DNA of 64,000 bases from Anaerolineaceae bacterium (GCA_020845515.1 JADLFQ010000076.1:17862-81861); one strand, 5' to 3'. Positions 53,901 through 63,320 are shown, counted from the first letter of the stretch. Translations and numbers: made by a program. The notes: generated by a model from the letters alone, not told the origin.

Positions 53901-54242
53901 TCATTCGCGGATAAAATGCGGTACATCGGAGGGGATTTCCAGCAGAAGTTCCACAAAACCGGCATAATGCCCATCCTGGTACCAGGGGGAGTGATAAACC
54001 ATCTTTTTGACGCCGTTTTTCTCGATGGTATAGATGTTTTTCTCCCTGCTTTTCAACATCTCCAGCATTTTTGTGCGGGCGGGCTCCGGATGGCAATTTA
54101 ACGCGCTGCTACCGATCAGTGCCAGGCCGCCGTCCTGTGCATAGGCTTGTGCAGCGCGCTGGTTCATTCTCAAAACGATGCCTTCGGGGTCGCAAATCGT
54201 GATGGCGGCGGGAAATTCGGTGTCCCATCCTGGTAAGTTCAT
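53901..54242 (-). CDS. Stand-alone PAS-like sensor protein
   Basis: 113 residues. AITICDPEGIVLRMNQRAAQ resembles the opening of a PAS fold, and CHPEPARTKMLEMLKSREKN the later helix with a candidate ligand-binding Cys-His pair. There is no output domain. The start follows AAGGAGAAAAT. The partner kinase or regulator is unknown. Confidence 0.6.
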   Translation of the reverse strand: MNLPGWDTEFPAAITICDPEGIVLRMNQRAAQAYAQDGGLALIGSSALNCHPEPARTKMLEMLKSREKNIYTIEKNGVKKMVYHSPWYQDGHYAGFVELLLEIPSDVPHFIRE

Positions 54243-54260
54243 AATTTTCTCCTTCTCCTT

Positions 54261-54887
54261 CTACTCGAAAATCAGCGGCTCTCCGGAGGCATCGAATGTT
54301 GTGATTTTCACAGCCTGGGACGGGCTGCCGGGGAATTCATCTGCAAATAGAGACCAGAGCATGGTGTCGTGTTCTTCCTGCACGCCGGAAAGTGGCCGCC
54401 GTCTGAGGACGGCATCGAGATGATAACCAAGTTTTTTTGGAACTGCCGCGGAGCGGCTGTTCTGTGCATTGCAGAGGATCTCTATCCGGTTGACATGGTG
54501 GCAGAGGAAGGCAATTTTCGTTAACGCCGCTGCCGCCTCGGTGGCATAGCCCTGGTTGATCCGGGCGGCATGAATCCAATATCCAATCTCCAATGCTCCT
54601 TCGCCGATGCGTTTATGTAAACCACAACTGCCCAGGGCGTGCGCTTCCTGGGGGTCAAAAATCCCATAGACGTACTCCTGATCGAGATCGAACCGGCCGC
54701 GAAACTTGCGCAGCCCGTCAACCTTCATGTGCAGCGGCTCCGGTTCATCCGCTGCCCAGGGCATCCAGGGGCGCAGGTGGTCCAGGCTGGCATCAACCGC
54801 CTCCTTGAGGAGTGCGGCGTCTTGTGGCTGCCAACAGCGCAGTACGAGACGCGGGGTGCAAATTTTGTAGGGAATGCGGTGGGGCAT
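54261..54887 (-). CDS. GNAT-family acetyltransferase (RimJ/RimL-like)
   Basis: 208 residues. It begins IPYKICTPRLVLRCWQPQDA, and has LRPWMPWAADEP, GSCGLHKRIGEGALEIGYWI and GYATEAAAALTKIAFLCHHV, the order of RimJ/RimL-type enzymes. Acetyl-CoA donates the acetyl group, and the acceptor (protein N-terminus, antibiotic or metabolite) is unknown. Confidence 0.85.
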   Translation of the reverse strand: MPHRIPYKICTPRLVLRCWQPQDAALLKEAVDASLDHLRPWMPWAADEPEPLHMKVDGLRKFRGRFDLDQEYVYGIFDPQEAHALGSCGLHKRIGEGALEIGYWIHAARINQGYATEAAAALTKIAFLCHHVNRIEILCNAQNSRSAAVPKKLGYHLDAVLRRRPLSGVQEEHDTMLWSLFADEFPGSPSQAVKITTFDASGEPLIFE

Positions 54888-54907
54888 TTTTCCTCAACTC
54901 AAGCGTT

Positions 54908-55300
54908 TTAGGGCAGACTGGCGGCTTTTTTTTGGCACAGGTGTTGGGCAACCTTGCCTTCCGGCTCGACTGCCAGGTTGATGGTAAGGCAATAGGGGTG
55001 GTCTTGATTGATCTTTTTGAGGATCTCCAGCAGTGTGTTCTGCCCGTAGCCGTGCGCCCGGTAGCGATGTTCGATCAGGTATCCTCCCAGCCAGAGGCTG
55101 TCCGTTTCGGAAGCAACCGTCATGCAGTACACGCCTACCAATTCGTCTTCCACGTAGATGCCAAAGGCTTGGGAGGAGAAATCCCAGGAGGGAGAAGCCT
55201 GCCCCGGAGGCTGGTTGGAGGAATGCTCTGTCGCGCTGGTTATGTGCAGGATTTCTTCCAGCGCCTGATAGCTGATGTGTTTGAGGCTGATATTGGGCAT
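54908..55300 (-). CDS. GNAT-like acetyltransferase, short
   Basis: 130 residues from MPNISLKHISYQAL (ATG 55300, after AGGATCGAG). The track's longer start overlaps the neighbouring gene. Motif A reads LWLGGYLIEHRYRAHGYGQN, with the R-x-x-G-x-G pattern RAHGYG, and the last part NLAVEPEGKVAQHLC is the motif B helix. It is shorter than usual and the C-terminus may be truncated. Acceptor unknown. Confidence 0.65.
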   Translation of the reverse strand: MPNISLKHISYQALEEILHITSATEHSSNQPPGQASPSWDFSSQAFGIYVEDELVGVYCMTVASETDSLWLGGYLIEHRYRAHGYGQNTLLEILKKINQDHPYCLTINLAVEPEGKVAQHLCQKKAASLP

Positions 55301-55376
55301 CTCGATCCTGTAGGCGGAAGGTTGCTGACCGGCGGGCGCTTCTATTGTAACAAAAACTGCGGCTTGGGGCGCCCGC

Positions 55377-56027
55377 TCAGCGCGCCGGACCGGGCTGGTA
55401 GAGGCCATCCGGGTTGGAACCAAGCATGCCGGCTTGGTAAGCCAGCGGATCTACAGGGGAGAGCTGCGCCGCAGCCGCGGGGGTGAGGACAGGAATACGC
55501 TTGAGCGTGCAGAGACGGCGCTCGATGATATCCGCGCCTTCATTTCTCCATGCCCAGCCAAAGCGGTCGTAGGCTGCCAGGTTGATCGGGCGGGTGTAGG
55601 TGCGCAGCGTCTTTTGCCCGTGCAGGTTAAAGAAGTTCTCAAAATAAGACATGACCAGCTCGCGCAGGCTGCGATAGATCGGTTCGCGATAACGCAGGCC
55701 GGAGAAATTGGACTTCGCGACCGCGCCCCAACAGCCTTTTTGTTGAAAGAGGGCGAGAACGTGATCGTCGTCCATGCCGGGGTCGGGCAGCATATCGAGG
55801 ATGAGGGGAGGGTGACCGATACGGCGCAGCATGGCCGCGCCGAACAAGCCGCCATCAAGGCAGTGCGCCAGACGCTCGTGCAAGACAACCAGGGGGCAGC
55901 GGTTGGCGTCTTCCGGGCTGTAAGGGGTCTCATCCAGGAAAGCCTGAATCTTTGCGGGGGTGTCCAGGCTGTTCACCAGGGTTTTTTCGGCGGCGCTTAA
56001 AGAACTTTCAAAGCCATCGTCTATCAT
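55377..56027 (-). CDS. Transglutaminase-like superfamily protein
   Basis: 216 residues from MIDDGFESSLSAAEKTLVNS (ATG 56027, after GGAGATG). The 60 extra codons of the track lie upstream of the site. AHCLDGGLFGAAMLRRIG has the Cys-(x)-x-Gly layout of a transglutaminase-type catalytic Cys. MDDDHVLALF offers the His. The third residue is not clear. Some relatives are peptidases or non-catalytic binders. It lies divergent to hutU. Confidence 0.55.
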   Translation of the reverse strand: MIDDGFESSLSAAEKTLVNSLDTPAKIQAFLDETPYSPEDANRCPLVVLHERLAHCLDGGLFGAAMLRRIGHPPLILDMLPDPGMDDDHVLALFQQKGCWGAVAKSNFSGLRYREPIYRSLRELVMSYFENFFNLHGQKTLRTYTRPINLAAYDRFGWAWRNEGADIIERRLCTLKRIPVLTPAAAAQLSPVDPLAYQAGMLGSNPDGLYQPGPAR

Positions 56028-56163
56028 GGTGCATCTCCGGGGTGCTCTGTGTGCATGCAAAAGGATGCTCCTATTATAGGCTAATCGCCCGGAATGTGGG
56101 GCGAAGGCGGGAGCAAATTCGGGGTTCCGGCGGCGCTGTGCATGACCGCGGCCTCCCCTGCGT

Positions 56164-56192
56164 TTGCTCTTTACGCACTCCTTGCGTATAAT
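56164..56192 (+). promoter_or_regulatory. Promoter of hutU
   Basis: TTGCTC (56164-56169), a 17-bp spacer and consensus TATAAT (56187-56192), 47 bases before the start codon. Inverted repeats ACGCA/TGCGT and TTGCG/CGCAA overlap the -10 and could be an operator. Confidence 0.55.
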
Positions 56193-56239
56193 CGAACGCA
56201 AAGACACTTTTTCTCCCCTTCTTTCCGGAGGTTTCAGCC

Positions 56240-57898
56240 ATGCATACTGATCGAGTTATACGCTCTCCGCGCGGCGCCCAATTAACCTGTAAATCGTGGC
56301 AAACAGAAGCGGCTTACCGCATGATCCAAAACAATTTGGACCCCGAAGTGGCTGAACGGCCGCAAGATCTGGTGGTTTACGGCGGGCGCGGGCAGGCCGC
56401 CCGCAATTGGGCTGCTTTTGACGCCATTCTGGCGGCTTTGCGCGCGCTGGAGGATGATGAGACGCTGCTTGTCCAATCCGGCAAGCCGGTCGCGGTCTTT
56501 AAAACCCATGCAGATGCGCCGCGTGTGCTGATTGCAAACTCCAACCTTGTTCCCCACTGGGCAACGCAAGAGCACTTTGATGAACTGGCTGCCAAAGGCT
56601 TGATCATGTACGGGCAGATGACCGCCGGCTCTTGGATTTATATTGGCACACAGGGGATTTTGCAAGGGACGTATGAGACGCTCGCGGCGCTGGCAAAACA
56701 GCGCGGCTGGCCCTCCCTGCGGGGCAAATTTGTGCTGACCGCCGGGCTGGGCGGGATGGGCGGGGCGCAGCCGCTGGCGGTGACGATGAACGAGGGCGTA
56801 GGCCTGATTGTAGAAGTGGACCCCGGGCGGGCAAACCGGCGGCTGGAAACCGGCTATGTTGACCGGGTGGTGGACAGCCTTGAAGAGGCGATGACGCTGG
56901 TGGATGAGGCTGTGCGCCAGCGGACTCCGCTCTCGGTGGGGTTGATTGGCAATGCGGCTGAGGTGTATCAGGAACTGGCGGTACGCGGTGTGATTCCGGA
57001 TGTGGTCACCGATCAGACCCCCGCGCACGATATTATGAGTTATATTCCTGCCGGGTTAAGCCCGCAAGAGGCGGAGGCGCTGCGCAAGAGCGACCTGCCG
57101 CAATACCAGCGGCGCTCGCTGGATTCGATGGCTGCGCATGTGCAGGCGATGCTGGAATTTCAGCGCCGCGGCGCGGAGGTTTTTGATTACGGCAACAACC
57201 TGCGGCAGCGGGCTTTTGACCATGGTGTTCAGGATGCTTTTGAATTCCCCGGTTTTGTGCCGGCATACATCCGCCCCCTGTTTTGCGAGGGCAAGGGGCC
57301 TTTTCGCTGGGTTGCGCTTTCAGGCGACCCGGAGGATATCCACCGGACGGATGAGGCGATGAAAGTGTTGTTTCCACAGGATGCGCACCTGCACCGCTGG
57401 CTGGAGATGGCGCGCGAGAAAGTGCATTTTCAGGGCTTGCCGGCGCGCATTTGCTGGTTGGGATATGGCGAGCGCGCGCAGGCCGGATTAAAAATGAACG
57501 AAATGGTCGCGCAAGGGGTGGTTAAAGCGCCGATTGTGATCGGGCGGGATCATCTGGATGCCGGTTCAGTGGCTTCGCCGAATCGGGAGACGGAGGGCAT
57601 GCGGGATGGCAGCGATGCGATCAGCGACTGGCCGATTTTGAACGCGCTGATCAACGCGGTGAACGGCGCGACGTGGGTCTCCTTCCATCACGGCGGAGGG
57701 GTGGGGATCGGTTTCAGCCAGCACGCCGGGCAGGTGATTGTGGCCGATGGCACGCCGGCGGCTGCGGCGAGGCTGGCGCGTGTACTTGCGAGCGACCCCG
57801 GCATGGGGATCGTGCGGCATGTGGACGCGGGCTACCCCGAGGCGATTGACGCCGCCCGGCGCGGTGGTGTCCGGATTCCGATGATGGAGGCGCAGTAG
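56240..57898 (+). CDS. hutU: Urocanate hydratase
   Basis: 552 residues, near the usual 550-560. [74 protein letters not shown] and [20 protein letters not shown] are hallmark blocks. It hydrates urocanate to imidazolonepropionate with tightly bound NAD+, the second step of histidine breakdown. No hutH, hutI or hutG is in the window, so the pathway is either scattered or incomplete. GGAGG site 9 bases before ATG. Confidence 0.95.
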   Translation: MHTDRVIRSPRGAQLTCKSWQTEAAYRMIQNNLDPEVAERPQDLVVYGGRGQAARNWAAFDAILAALRALEDDETLLVQSGKPVAVFKTHADAPRVLIANSNLVPHWATQEHFDELAAKGLIMYGQMTAGSWIYIGTQGILQGTYETLAALAKQRGWPSLRGKFVLTAGLGGMGGAQPLAVTMNEGVGLIVEVDPGRANRRLETGYVDRVVDSLEEAMTLVDEAVRQRTPLSVGLIGNAAEVYQELAVRGVIPDVVTDQTPAHDIMSYIPAGLSPQEAEALRKSDLPQYQRRSLDSMAAHVQAMLEFQRRGAEVFDYGNNLRQRAFDHGVQDAFEFPGFVPAYIRPLFCEGKGPFRWVALSGDPEDIHRTDEAMKVLFPQDAHLHRWLEMAREKVHFQGLPARICWLGYGERAQAGLKMNEMVAQGVVKAPIVIGRDHLDAGSVASPNRETEGMRDGSDAISDWPILNALINAVNGATWVSFHHGGGVGIGFSQHAGQVIVADGTPAAAARLARVLASDPGMGIVRHVDAGYPEAIDAARRGGVRIPMMEAQ

Positions 57899-57899
57899 C

Positions 57900-58262
57900 T
57901 TGAGGCGCCCCAACCGCTACCTATGGTTTGCCGTCAGCATCGCTGCAGGTTTGGCGCTGGGGCTGGTGTACGGCTGGGTGGTCAATCCGGTGAAGTACGT
58001 GGATACACCGCCCTCGAACCTGCGCGCCGATTATAAAGCTGATTACGCACTGATGACCGCCGAAATCTACGCGGCAGACAAAGACCTGACGCTGGCGTCT
58101 TACCGGCTGACGCGTTTGGGGGAAGAGACGCCGCTGCGCGCTGTGCAGCAAGCGATTCTCACAGGGCGGGAGCTCGGCTACAGTGAGGACGATATTGCCC
58201 TGCTGGCAGCGCTGGCTGAAGCGCTGGAAGCCCTGCCGCCCACAGCGGGAGGGACGCCGTGA
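57900..58262 (+). CDS. Membrane-anchored protein, paralogue 1 of a tandem pair
   Basis: 120 residues from TTG 57900. One N-terminal helix (YLWFAVSIAAGLALGLVYGW) is followed by an extracytoplasmic helical part beginning VVNPVKYVDTPPSNLRADYK. It is clearly related to the next gene: both have a helix, then PV-x-(Y/F)-(V/L)-D-T, then Y-x-A-D-x-D-L-x-x-A. It starts one base after the hutU stop and overlaps the next gene as GTGA. Function unknown. Confidence 0.65.
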   Translation: MRRPNRYLWFAVSIAAGLALGLVYGWVVNPVKYVDTPPSNLRADYKADYALMTAEIYAADKDLTLASYRLTRLGEETPLRAVQQAILTGRELGYSEDDIALLAALAEALEALPPTAGGTP

Positions 58263-59152
58263 AGGAGAAACGCGGCCCGTGGTATCTGTTTACCGGCCTG
58301 GCTTTCGGGCTGGTCGTCGGGGTGTTGTACTCCTGGCTGGCTGCGCCCGTACAGTTTCTGGATACGAACCCGGCTGCGCTGCACCCGGATTTTCGCGCGG
58401 AGTATCGCGCTTTGATTGCATTAGCATACATGGCAGATGGCGATCTGGGGCGGGCGCAGGCGCGCCTGATGCTCTTACAGGATGAAGATCCAAGCGCCGC
58501 GCTGAAGGCTCAGGCGAGTCGCGCCGTGCAGGCGCAGCGCCCGGAACGGGAGGTGCAGGCGCTTGATGCACTCGCGGCGCGCGTGGCGCGCGCAGGGGAA
58601 TTGCAGACGGCATTGCTCACGCCCGCAGAAGAGACGCTTCTTACCCCGCCCCCCGGAGCGGAAACGCCGCAAGATTTGGAAGTCACCCCCACCCCCCGGC
58701 AGGACCAAATGATCCTGACGCCAACAGCCACCCCGCTGGCGGCAGCCACAGCGCGCCCGACCTTTACGCCGCGTGCGGTGCTTAAAGCTTCGTTCGCGCT
58801 CAGCGGCAGGCAGGAGGTTTGTGACCGGGAACTGCCGCAAGGCTTGCTGCAAATTGAAATCCTCGACAGCGCCGGGAAGCCCGTTGCCGGTGTGCGCACG
58901 GTGATGGCTTGGGCAGGCGGCGAGAATGCTTTTTATACGGGTCTCAACCCGCGCATCAGCCCGGGATACGCTGATTTTCAGATGGCGCCGGGTGTGGTTT
59001 ACAGCCTGAAGGTGGGGGAATCGGGTGAAACGATCACAGGGTTGACGCCCCATCAGTGCACGCCGGAGGGGACGCAAACCGGGGAGGGAGCAGCGCCCAC
59101 CCCCGAAAGCGCTTTTTGGGGCGGGGTGCGGTTGCGGTTTGCCCAAAAGTGA
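58259..59152 (+). CDS. Membrane-anchored protein, paralogue 2 with extra C-terminal domain
   Basis: 297 residues from GTG 58259. The N-terminal 90 residues parallel the previous gene (GLAFGLVVGVLYSWLAAPVQ, then FLDTNPAALHPDFRAEYRAL). A Thr/Pro-rich linker (residues 120-175) leads to a beta-rich domain (RQEVCDRELPQGLLQIEILD, then NPRISPGYADFQMAPGVVYS), possibly carboxypeptidase-regulatory-like. The stop codon lies inside the first unit of the 26-bp repeat array. Function unknown. Confidence 0.65.
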   Translation: MKEKRGPWYLFTGLAFGLVVGVLYSWLAAPVQFLDTNPAALHPDFRAEYRALIALAYMADGDLGRAQARLMLLQDEDPSAALKAQASRAVQAQRPEREVQALDALAARVARAGELQTALLTPAEETLLTPPPGAETPQDLEVTPTPRQDQMILTPTATPLAAATARPTFTPRAVLKASFALSGRQEVCDRELPQGLLQIEILDSAGKPVAGVRTVMAWAGGENAFYTGLNPRISPGYADFQMAPGVVYSLKVGESGETITGLTPHQCTPEGTQTGEGAAPTPESAFWGGVRLRFAQK

Positions 59153-59378
59153 AAAGGCTGGACGGCGCCCAAAAGTGAAAAGGCTGGACGGTGCCCAAAA
59201 GTGAAAAGGCTGGACGGTGTCCAAAAGTGAAAAGGCTGGACGGTGTCCAAAAGTGAAAAGGCTGGACGGCGCCCAAAAGTGAAAAGGCTGGACGGTGTCC
59301 AAAAGTGAAAAGGCTGGACGGTGTCCAAAAGTGAAAAGGCTGGACGGTGCCCAAAAGTGAAAAGGCTGGACGGTGTCC
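59144..59378. repeat. Nine-copy 26-bp tandem repeat
   Basis: Nine units of AAAAGTGAAAAGGCTGGACG plus six bases (GTGTCC, GTGCCC or CGCCC variants) at a strict 26-bp step, from about 59145 to 59378. A tenth unit is degenerate and runs into a terminator. On the minus strand each unit gives a small GGAC-ACC-GTCC hairpin followed by a T-rich stretch. 26 is not a multiple of 3, so three units make one 26-residue peptide period in any frame; it is not likely coding. Confidence 0.9.
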
Positions 59379-59422
59379 AAAAACAAAAAGGGCTGTCCGG
59401 ATATTGTTTCCAGACAGCTCCT
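59379..59422 (-). terminator. Intrinsic terminator of the LCP gene
   Basis: Minus-strand stem GAGCTGTCTGG against CCGGACAGCCC with an 11-base loop, then TTTTTGTTTTT. It lies 35 bases after the LCP stop codon and directly precedes the 26-bp repeat array in the direction of transcription. Confidence 0.8.
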
Positions 59423-59456
59423 TATCGTTTAATCTAACAGGTTTTAGCCGGGCGCG

Positions 59457-60878
59457 TCAGGGGATTGGGTTGCTGTTTGCCCAATTGGAGCCGATGATGA
59501 CGATTACATCCGCACCGGCGTCTGCTTCAAAGCGGTTGTAGATATCGCTTGTGCTGATGCCCATCGTATCGGCCAGATATTTGACGGTGTATGGCTTGCC
59601 GGAGACTACAATCAACGAGGTGCTGCCGTAGAGCTGATCGGCGTTGGTCTCACCCAGTACGTTCAAACCGAGCGACCGCAGATACTCGCTGGTGCGGGAG
59701 GCAAGGCCGGGGTCTTGCGTGCCGTTTTGGACGACGATGCGCGCCTGTTCCTGCTGAGCCAGCGCGAGGGGGTCCTGGTTAACTGTCGCGGGGCTGATCG
59801 GCCCGCCGGTCGTGAAGATCTGGTCGCGCAGGATGCGGATCTTGTCGTGTACAGGGATGGCGATCGAAAGGCCGTCCGGCGATGTGCCCAAAATAACCTG
59901 CTCTGGAGGCCCGATCACACCCTGGCGGATGCTGTTTTCCGGCACTTTGGCGGCCAGCAGGGCAAGCTGGAGCGTTTGCTGCAAGTTCAAGTTGGTACGA
60001 ATGCCCGAAGCGATATCGTTGTAGAGTGCGGGGGCTTTGGCAATTAACGTGGGCATCATATCGAGCGCCAGGATTTGCTCGCGGATCGCCAGAATGACAT
60101 CTTGTTGGCGCTGAGAGCGGTCAAAGTCGCCGCCGTCGGTGTAGCGGGCGCGGGCGTATGCCAGCGCGGTTGCGCCGTCGAGCGTTTGCACGCCCGGATA
60201 CAGCTTGACGGTGTTGGCGGGACCCAACGGGTCAACGGTGATCTCGTCGCGGACGTTGAGATCCAACCCGCCCAACTCGTCAATAAATCTGGCGAAGGCG
60301 TAGAAATCAACCTGTGCGTAGTAATTGATGGGCACGCCCAGGAGCTGCTGTATCGTTTGCACCGCCAGCGCCGGGCCGCCGCCGGGGAGGTTGTAAATTT
60401 CACCGAGGTAGTAGGCCGTGTTGATTTTTGCGTAATCGTAGCCGGGGATGTTGACCCATAAATCGCGCGGGATGGATAGAAGGCCGGCAGTGTCACTGAG
60501 CGGGTCGAGCGTCAACAGGATCATCGTGTCGGTGCGCGGCGTTTCACCAGATTCCCAATCGCGGTAATCCAGACCCATGACCAAAATCGTCACCCGGCTG
60601 GCGCCATCCCAGGGTTCGGGTTCCAGACCGCCCTCCGGCTGTAATGGCTGGACATAGGCGGTGCCTTCCGGAAGCTTGATCGGTTTGCCGCTGGACGAAA
60701 TCTCCGGCGCGCCGGGCAGGCTGGTCATTGACCAGGAACTGACCAGGCTGCGGACGAGAATAAAGGCGATGACCGCGGAAGCCAGCGCCAGGACGATAAA
60801 AGCGGCGATGAGCGCAAGGGTGATTTTATCCAACCGCGCTGAACGCTTTCTTGCCATGCGAATTTGTGAACGTGACAT
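59457..60878 (-). CDS. LytR-CpsA-Psr (LCP) family cell-wall glycopolymer transferase
   Basis: 473 residues. Short cytoplasmic N-terminus, one transmembrane helix (about residues 20-45), then the LCP domain. Key residues appear in TPRTDTMILLTLDPLSD, LLSIPRDLWVNIPG, KINTAYYLGE and ALAYARARYTDGGDFDRSQR, which bind the polyprenyl pyrophosphate donor. A C-terminal LytR_C domain (ARIVVQNGTQDPGLASRTSE) follows. It attaches glycopolymers to peptidoglycan. Confidence 0.92.
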   Translation of the reverse strand: MSRSQIRMARKRSARLDKITLALIAAFIVLALASAVIAFILVRSLVSSWSMTSLPGAPEISSSGKPIKLPEGTAYVQPLQPEGGLEPEPWDGASRVTILVMGLDYRDWESGETPRTDTMILLTLDPLSDTAGLLSIPRDLWVNIPGYDYAKINTAYYLGEIYNLPGGGPALAVQTIQQLLGVPINYYAQVDFYAFARFIDELGGLDLNVRDEITVDPLGPANTVKLYPGVQTLDGATALAYARARYTDGGDFDRSQRQQDVILAIREQILALDMMPTLIAKAPALYNDIASGIRTNLNLQQTLQLALLAAKVPENSIRQGVIGPPEQVILGTSPDGLSIAIPVHDKIRILRDQIFTTGGPISPATVNQDPLALAQQEQARIVVQNGTQDPGLASRTSEYLRSLGLNVLGETNADQLYGSTSLIVVSGKPYTVKYLADTMGISTSDIYNRFEADAGADVIVIIGSNWANSNPIP

Positions 60879-60959
60879 AGGTTATTTTCAGTAAGATCTG
60901 TGAGCAGGATGTGATTTTGCAAGAGGTTGCAAGAAAAGTTCCAGCCCACAGGGTTTATT

Positions 60960-61181
60960 TTACCCCGGTTTTGGAGGAGGAACCGGCAGGTCATTAACTG
61001 CTGTTTGCACCCACTTGTCGCCTTCGTCAATCAACATGACGGGAATATCTTCAACCACCGGGTATTTGCGCCCGCAATCGCTGCAAACCAACCAGCTTTC
61101 CTTGATGAAATCAAGCTGGCCCTTGTTATCATGAACGCATACAGGACAACGCAGGATTTCCAAAAGTTCGGGTTTGACCAT
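60960..61181 (-). CDS. Trm112-family small zinc protein
   Basis: 73 residues from [15 protein letters not shown] (ATG 61181, after GGAGAAAAA). The track start adds 5 codons. CPVC and [18 protein letters not shown] give the four-Cys zinc site and Trm112 core. It probably activates a methyltransferase, as the family does. The partner is not adjacent. Confidence 0.85.
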   Translation of the reverse strand: MVKPELLEILRCPVCVHDNKGQLDFIKESWLVCSDCGRKYPVVEDIPVMLIDEGDKWVQTAVNDLPVPPPKPG

Positions 61182-61316
61182 TTTTTCTCCAGGCAAGCAA
61201 AGTTACCGTAATTTTACCACAAGGGTTGATGCTGTTTTGGTGGTTAGAGAATTCTTTGAATTCTCAACTGTCAACGCATAAATCTTTGCTGTGCCCTTGT
61301 TTTCGTATTTGCTCCG

Positions 61317-63209
61317 CTACTCCCCTTCGCCATCCTCATGCGTTTCCGGTGGAGGCATTCCTTCCGTGCCGGGGCCATATTCGTAAATGGCCTGCCAGGG
61401 TTCGTAATGGGTGTGAAAGGCGTCTTCAAAGTAAAGGGCATCGCCCTTATAGACGCGCCGGTTGACGGTGATATCCGCGCCATCGGCGGGCCAATCCACC
61501 TGCTTCACCTTGCCTGACGGCAGGTCGGGGCTTTCACGGTAAACCGGTTTGGGGGCGGCGACGATATTCACCGGGCCTGTGGTGTCCCACTGCACGGACC
61601 GGCCATCCGGGGTGGAATAGAACTTCCAGGTGATGGAACTGTACGCAGGGCTGACGTACGTCTCCATTAACAACCAGTGCGGGGTGTCATTGGTGAACTT
61701 GAGGTCAACAAGCGGGACGAAGACGGTGGCATCCAGGCCGGCCAGGTTGGGGTCAATCTGGTTCCCGGCCGTCTTTTCATAATAGCTGACGCGATAGGCA
61801 TGTGCGTAGCGCTCGACAATCGGGAAACCGGCAAAGAAAGCCGTCCTAAAAAGTGTGGTGCTCACCTGACAGACACCGCCGCCAACACCCTTGATGGTCT
61901 GGTTGCCGTAGATGATGAGCGCCTCGGCGTAGCCGTTGTCGAGGCTGATATCGCCCAGGGCGCCTGCCATGGAGAAGGTCTCACCCGGGGCGATGAGCAG
62001 ACCGTGAAAGCGGCTGGCGGCTGCCTCGATGTTTTGAACGCGCGCGGCGTCCGAACCGTAGAAATAAGAAGTTTCGGCATGCACCAGCCCGGTGATGCCA
62101 AGCTGTTCAGCGGTGGCCTGGTCGGTGATGCGCGGCGGCGTGAGCACCAAGTCGAGCGCGAGGGTGTGTTCGCCGGCGAGGACTTTAGCCTGTACGTTGT
62201 TGAGGCTGTTTTCGATATCCAACGCCCGTCCGATGACCGCCGGCTGGATCAGTTCCAACTGGCGGGTGTCGTCGTTGAAGATGAAGCGCGCCTCGGCCGG
62301 GTCTAACTGGAGCTGGGGGGCGAGCTTTGTCAGGAACTCGCGCAGTTTTTGGCTGCTGAGAGCGACCTGATATTGAGTGGACTGATCTTTTTGTACATGT
62401 TCAAACACCAGCATCGCGGCGACATCCGCCGGTTCGATGCTCCAGGGGCCTGCGCCTTCCTGCCCGGGGGGAAGGGAGAAGACGAGTGGTTCGGCGAGAA
62501 TGTGCCGTGCCAGTTCGGCCTGCGCCTCAAGGTCCATGGTGGCGGGCTGATCAATGGTTACTGTCAGCGGGACGATGCCATCGCGCAGCGTTTGCATTTG
62601 GGCGGTCAGTATTTCCAGCGTGGCGGGGATATCCACCGTCCGGCCGGGCTGGCCGGCGTGGATGGCGACGCTGGCGTTTTCGATGGAGATGCTCGGTTCG
62701 ATGAGGGGTTGGTTGACCTCGGCGGCCAGGGCTGCGAGGTACTTGAAAGCCATGCGCTGGTCGAAGATCAGGTTGGGGGGGAGGGTAACGTTGTCCTGGC
62801 GGGCGCGGAACTGCTCGTCCAGGCGGCGCAAGAGGCTGCCGCTGCGCCCATAGGAGAAAGCGGTTTTTGCTGAAGTTTCTGCGTCGAGGAACAAGCCGGT
62901 TTCAAGGGGGGTGACCGCCCAGGTTTTGTCGCCATCAGAGAGCAGGATATGGCCGCTTTGCGGGAAAGTGATTTCACGGGCGATTTTTGCGGCGGCTTCG
63001 GCGGGGTTGAGGCCGCCGACTTGAACGCCGGCCACATTCACACCGGGGTAGATTTTTCCCAGGTTCCAAATTTGAAAACCTGCCAGCCAGAAGACCGCCA
63101 GAAAGAAGAAAGCGGCGAAGCCGAGCATCAGCGCAAGAAGAGCCTGTTCGATCAACACCTGATCGCGGTTCATGCGGCGGGAGGCGGGAGAGGGCACTGC
63201 ACTTCTCAT
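61317..63209 (-). CDS. VanW-family envelope protein with peptidoglycan-binding-like repeats
   Basis: 630 residues. One transmembrane helix (about 22-48). Residues 55-370 hold repeated PG_binding_4-like units (GVNVAGVQVGGLNPAEAAAK is the first). The VanW domain is residues 385-540 (SRFHGLLIAPGETFSMAGAL, then GGGVCQVSTTLFRTAFFAGF and ERYAHAYRVSYYE). A C-terminal G5-like or Pro-rich end follows. The family is linked to cell-wall processing but its reaction is unsettled. The gene is close to the rRNA operon and shares the LCP neighbourhood. Confidence 0.9.
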   Translation of the reverse strand: MRSAVPSPASRRMNRDQVLIEQALLALMLGFAAFFFLAVFWLAGFQIWNLGKIYPGVNVAGVQVGGLNPAEAAAKIAREITFPQSGHILLSDGDKTWAVTPLETGLFLDAETSAKTAFSYGRSGSLLRRLDEQFRARQDNVTLPPNLIFDQRMAFKYLAALAAEVNQPLIEPSISIENASVAIHAGQPGRTVDIPATLEILTAQMQTLRDGIVPLTVTIDQPATMDLEAQAELARHILAEPLVFSLPPGQEGAGPWSIEPADVAAMLVFEHVQKDQSTQYQVALSSQKLREFLTKLAPQLQLDPAEARFIFNDDTRQLELIQPAVIGRALDIENSLNNVQAKVLAGEHTLALDLVLTPPRITDQATAEQLGITGLVHAETSYFYGSDAARVQNIEAAASRFHGLLIAPGETFSMAGALGDISLDNGYAEALIIYGNQTIKGVGGGVCQVSTTLFRTAFFAGFPIVERYAHAYRVSYYEKTAGNQIDPNLAGLDATVFVPLVDLKFTNDTPHWLLMETYVSPAYSSITWKFYSTPDGRSVQWDTTGPVNIVAAPKPVYRESPDLPSGKVKQVDWPADGADITVNRRVYKGDALYFEDAFHTHYEPWQAIYEYGPGTEGMPPPETHEDGEGE

Positions 63210-63292
63210 GGAAGAGATTATATCACCAGGATGGTCTGATTAATTGAGCGGGCGGGGGTGCGCATGGAATTTAACGAGATTCGAGAAAAGCC

Positions 63293-63320
63293 TTGACAGA
63301 GCAAAAGGATCGGGTATAAT
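63293..63320 (+). promoter_or_regulatory. rRNA promoter P1
   Basis: TTGACA (63293-63298), a 16-bp spacer and TATAAT (63315-63320), perfect at both boxes, with a GC-rich start-site region. It lies about 410 bases before the 16S. Confidence 0.85.

Noticed and set aside
59144-59378. Possible CRISPR array
   Set aside because: The 26-bp units are contiguous with no spacers, and no cas genes are nearby. It is a plain tandem repeat.
58475-59386. 303-aa minus-strand ORF through the repeat array
   Set aside because: It is antisense to the 297-aa membrane-anchored gene, and its first third is the translated 26-bp repeat. No ribosome binding site or domain.
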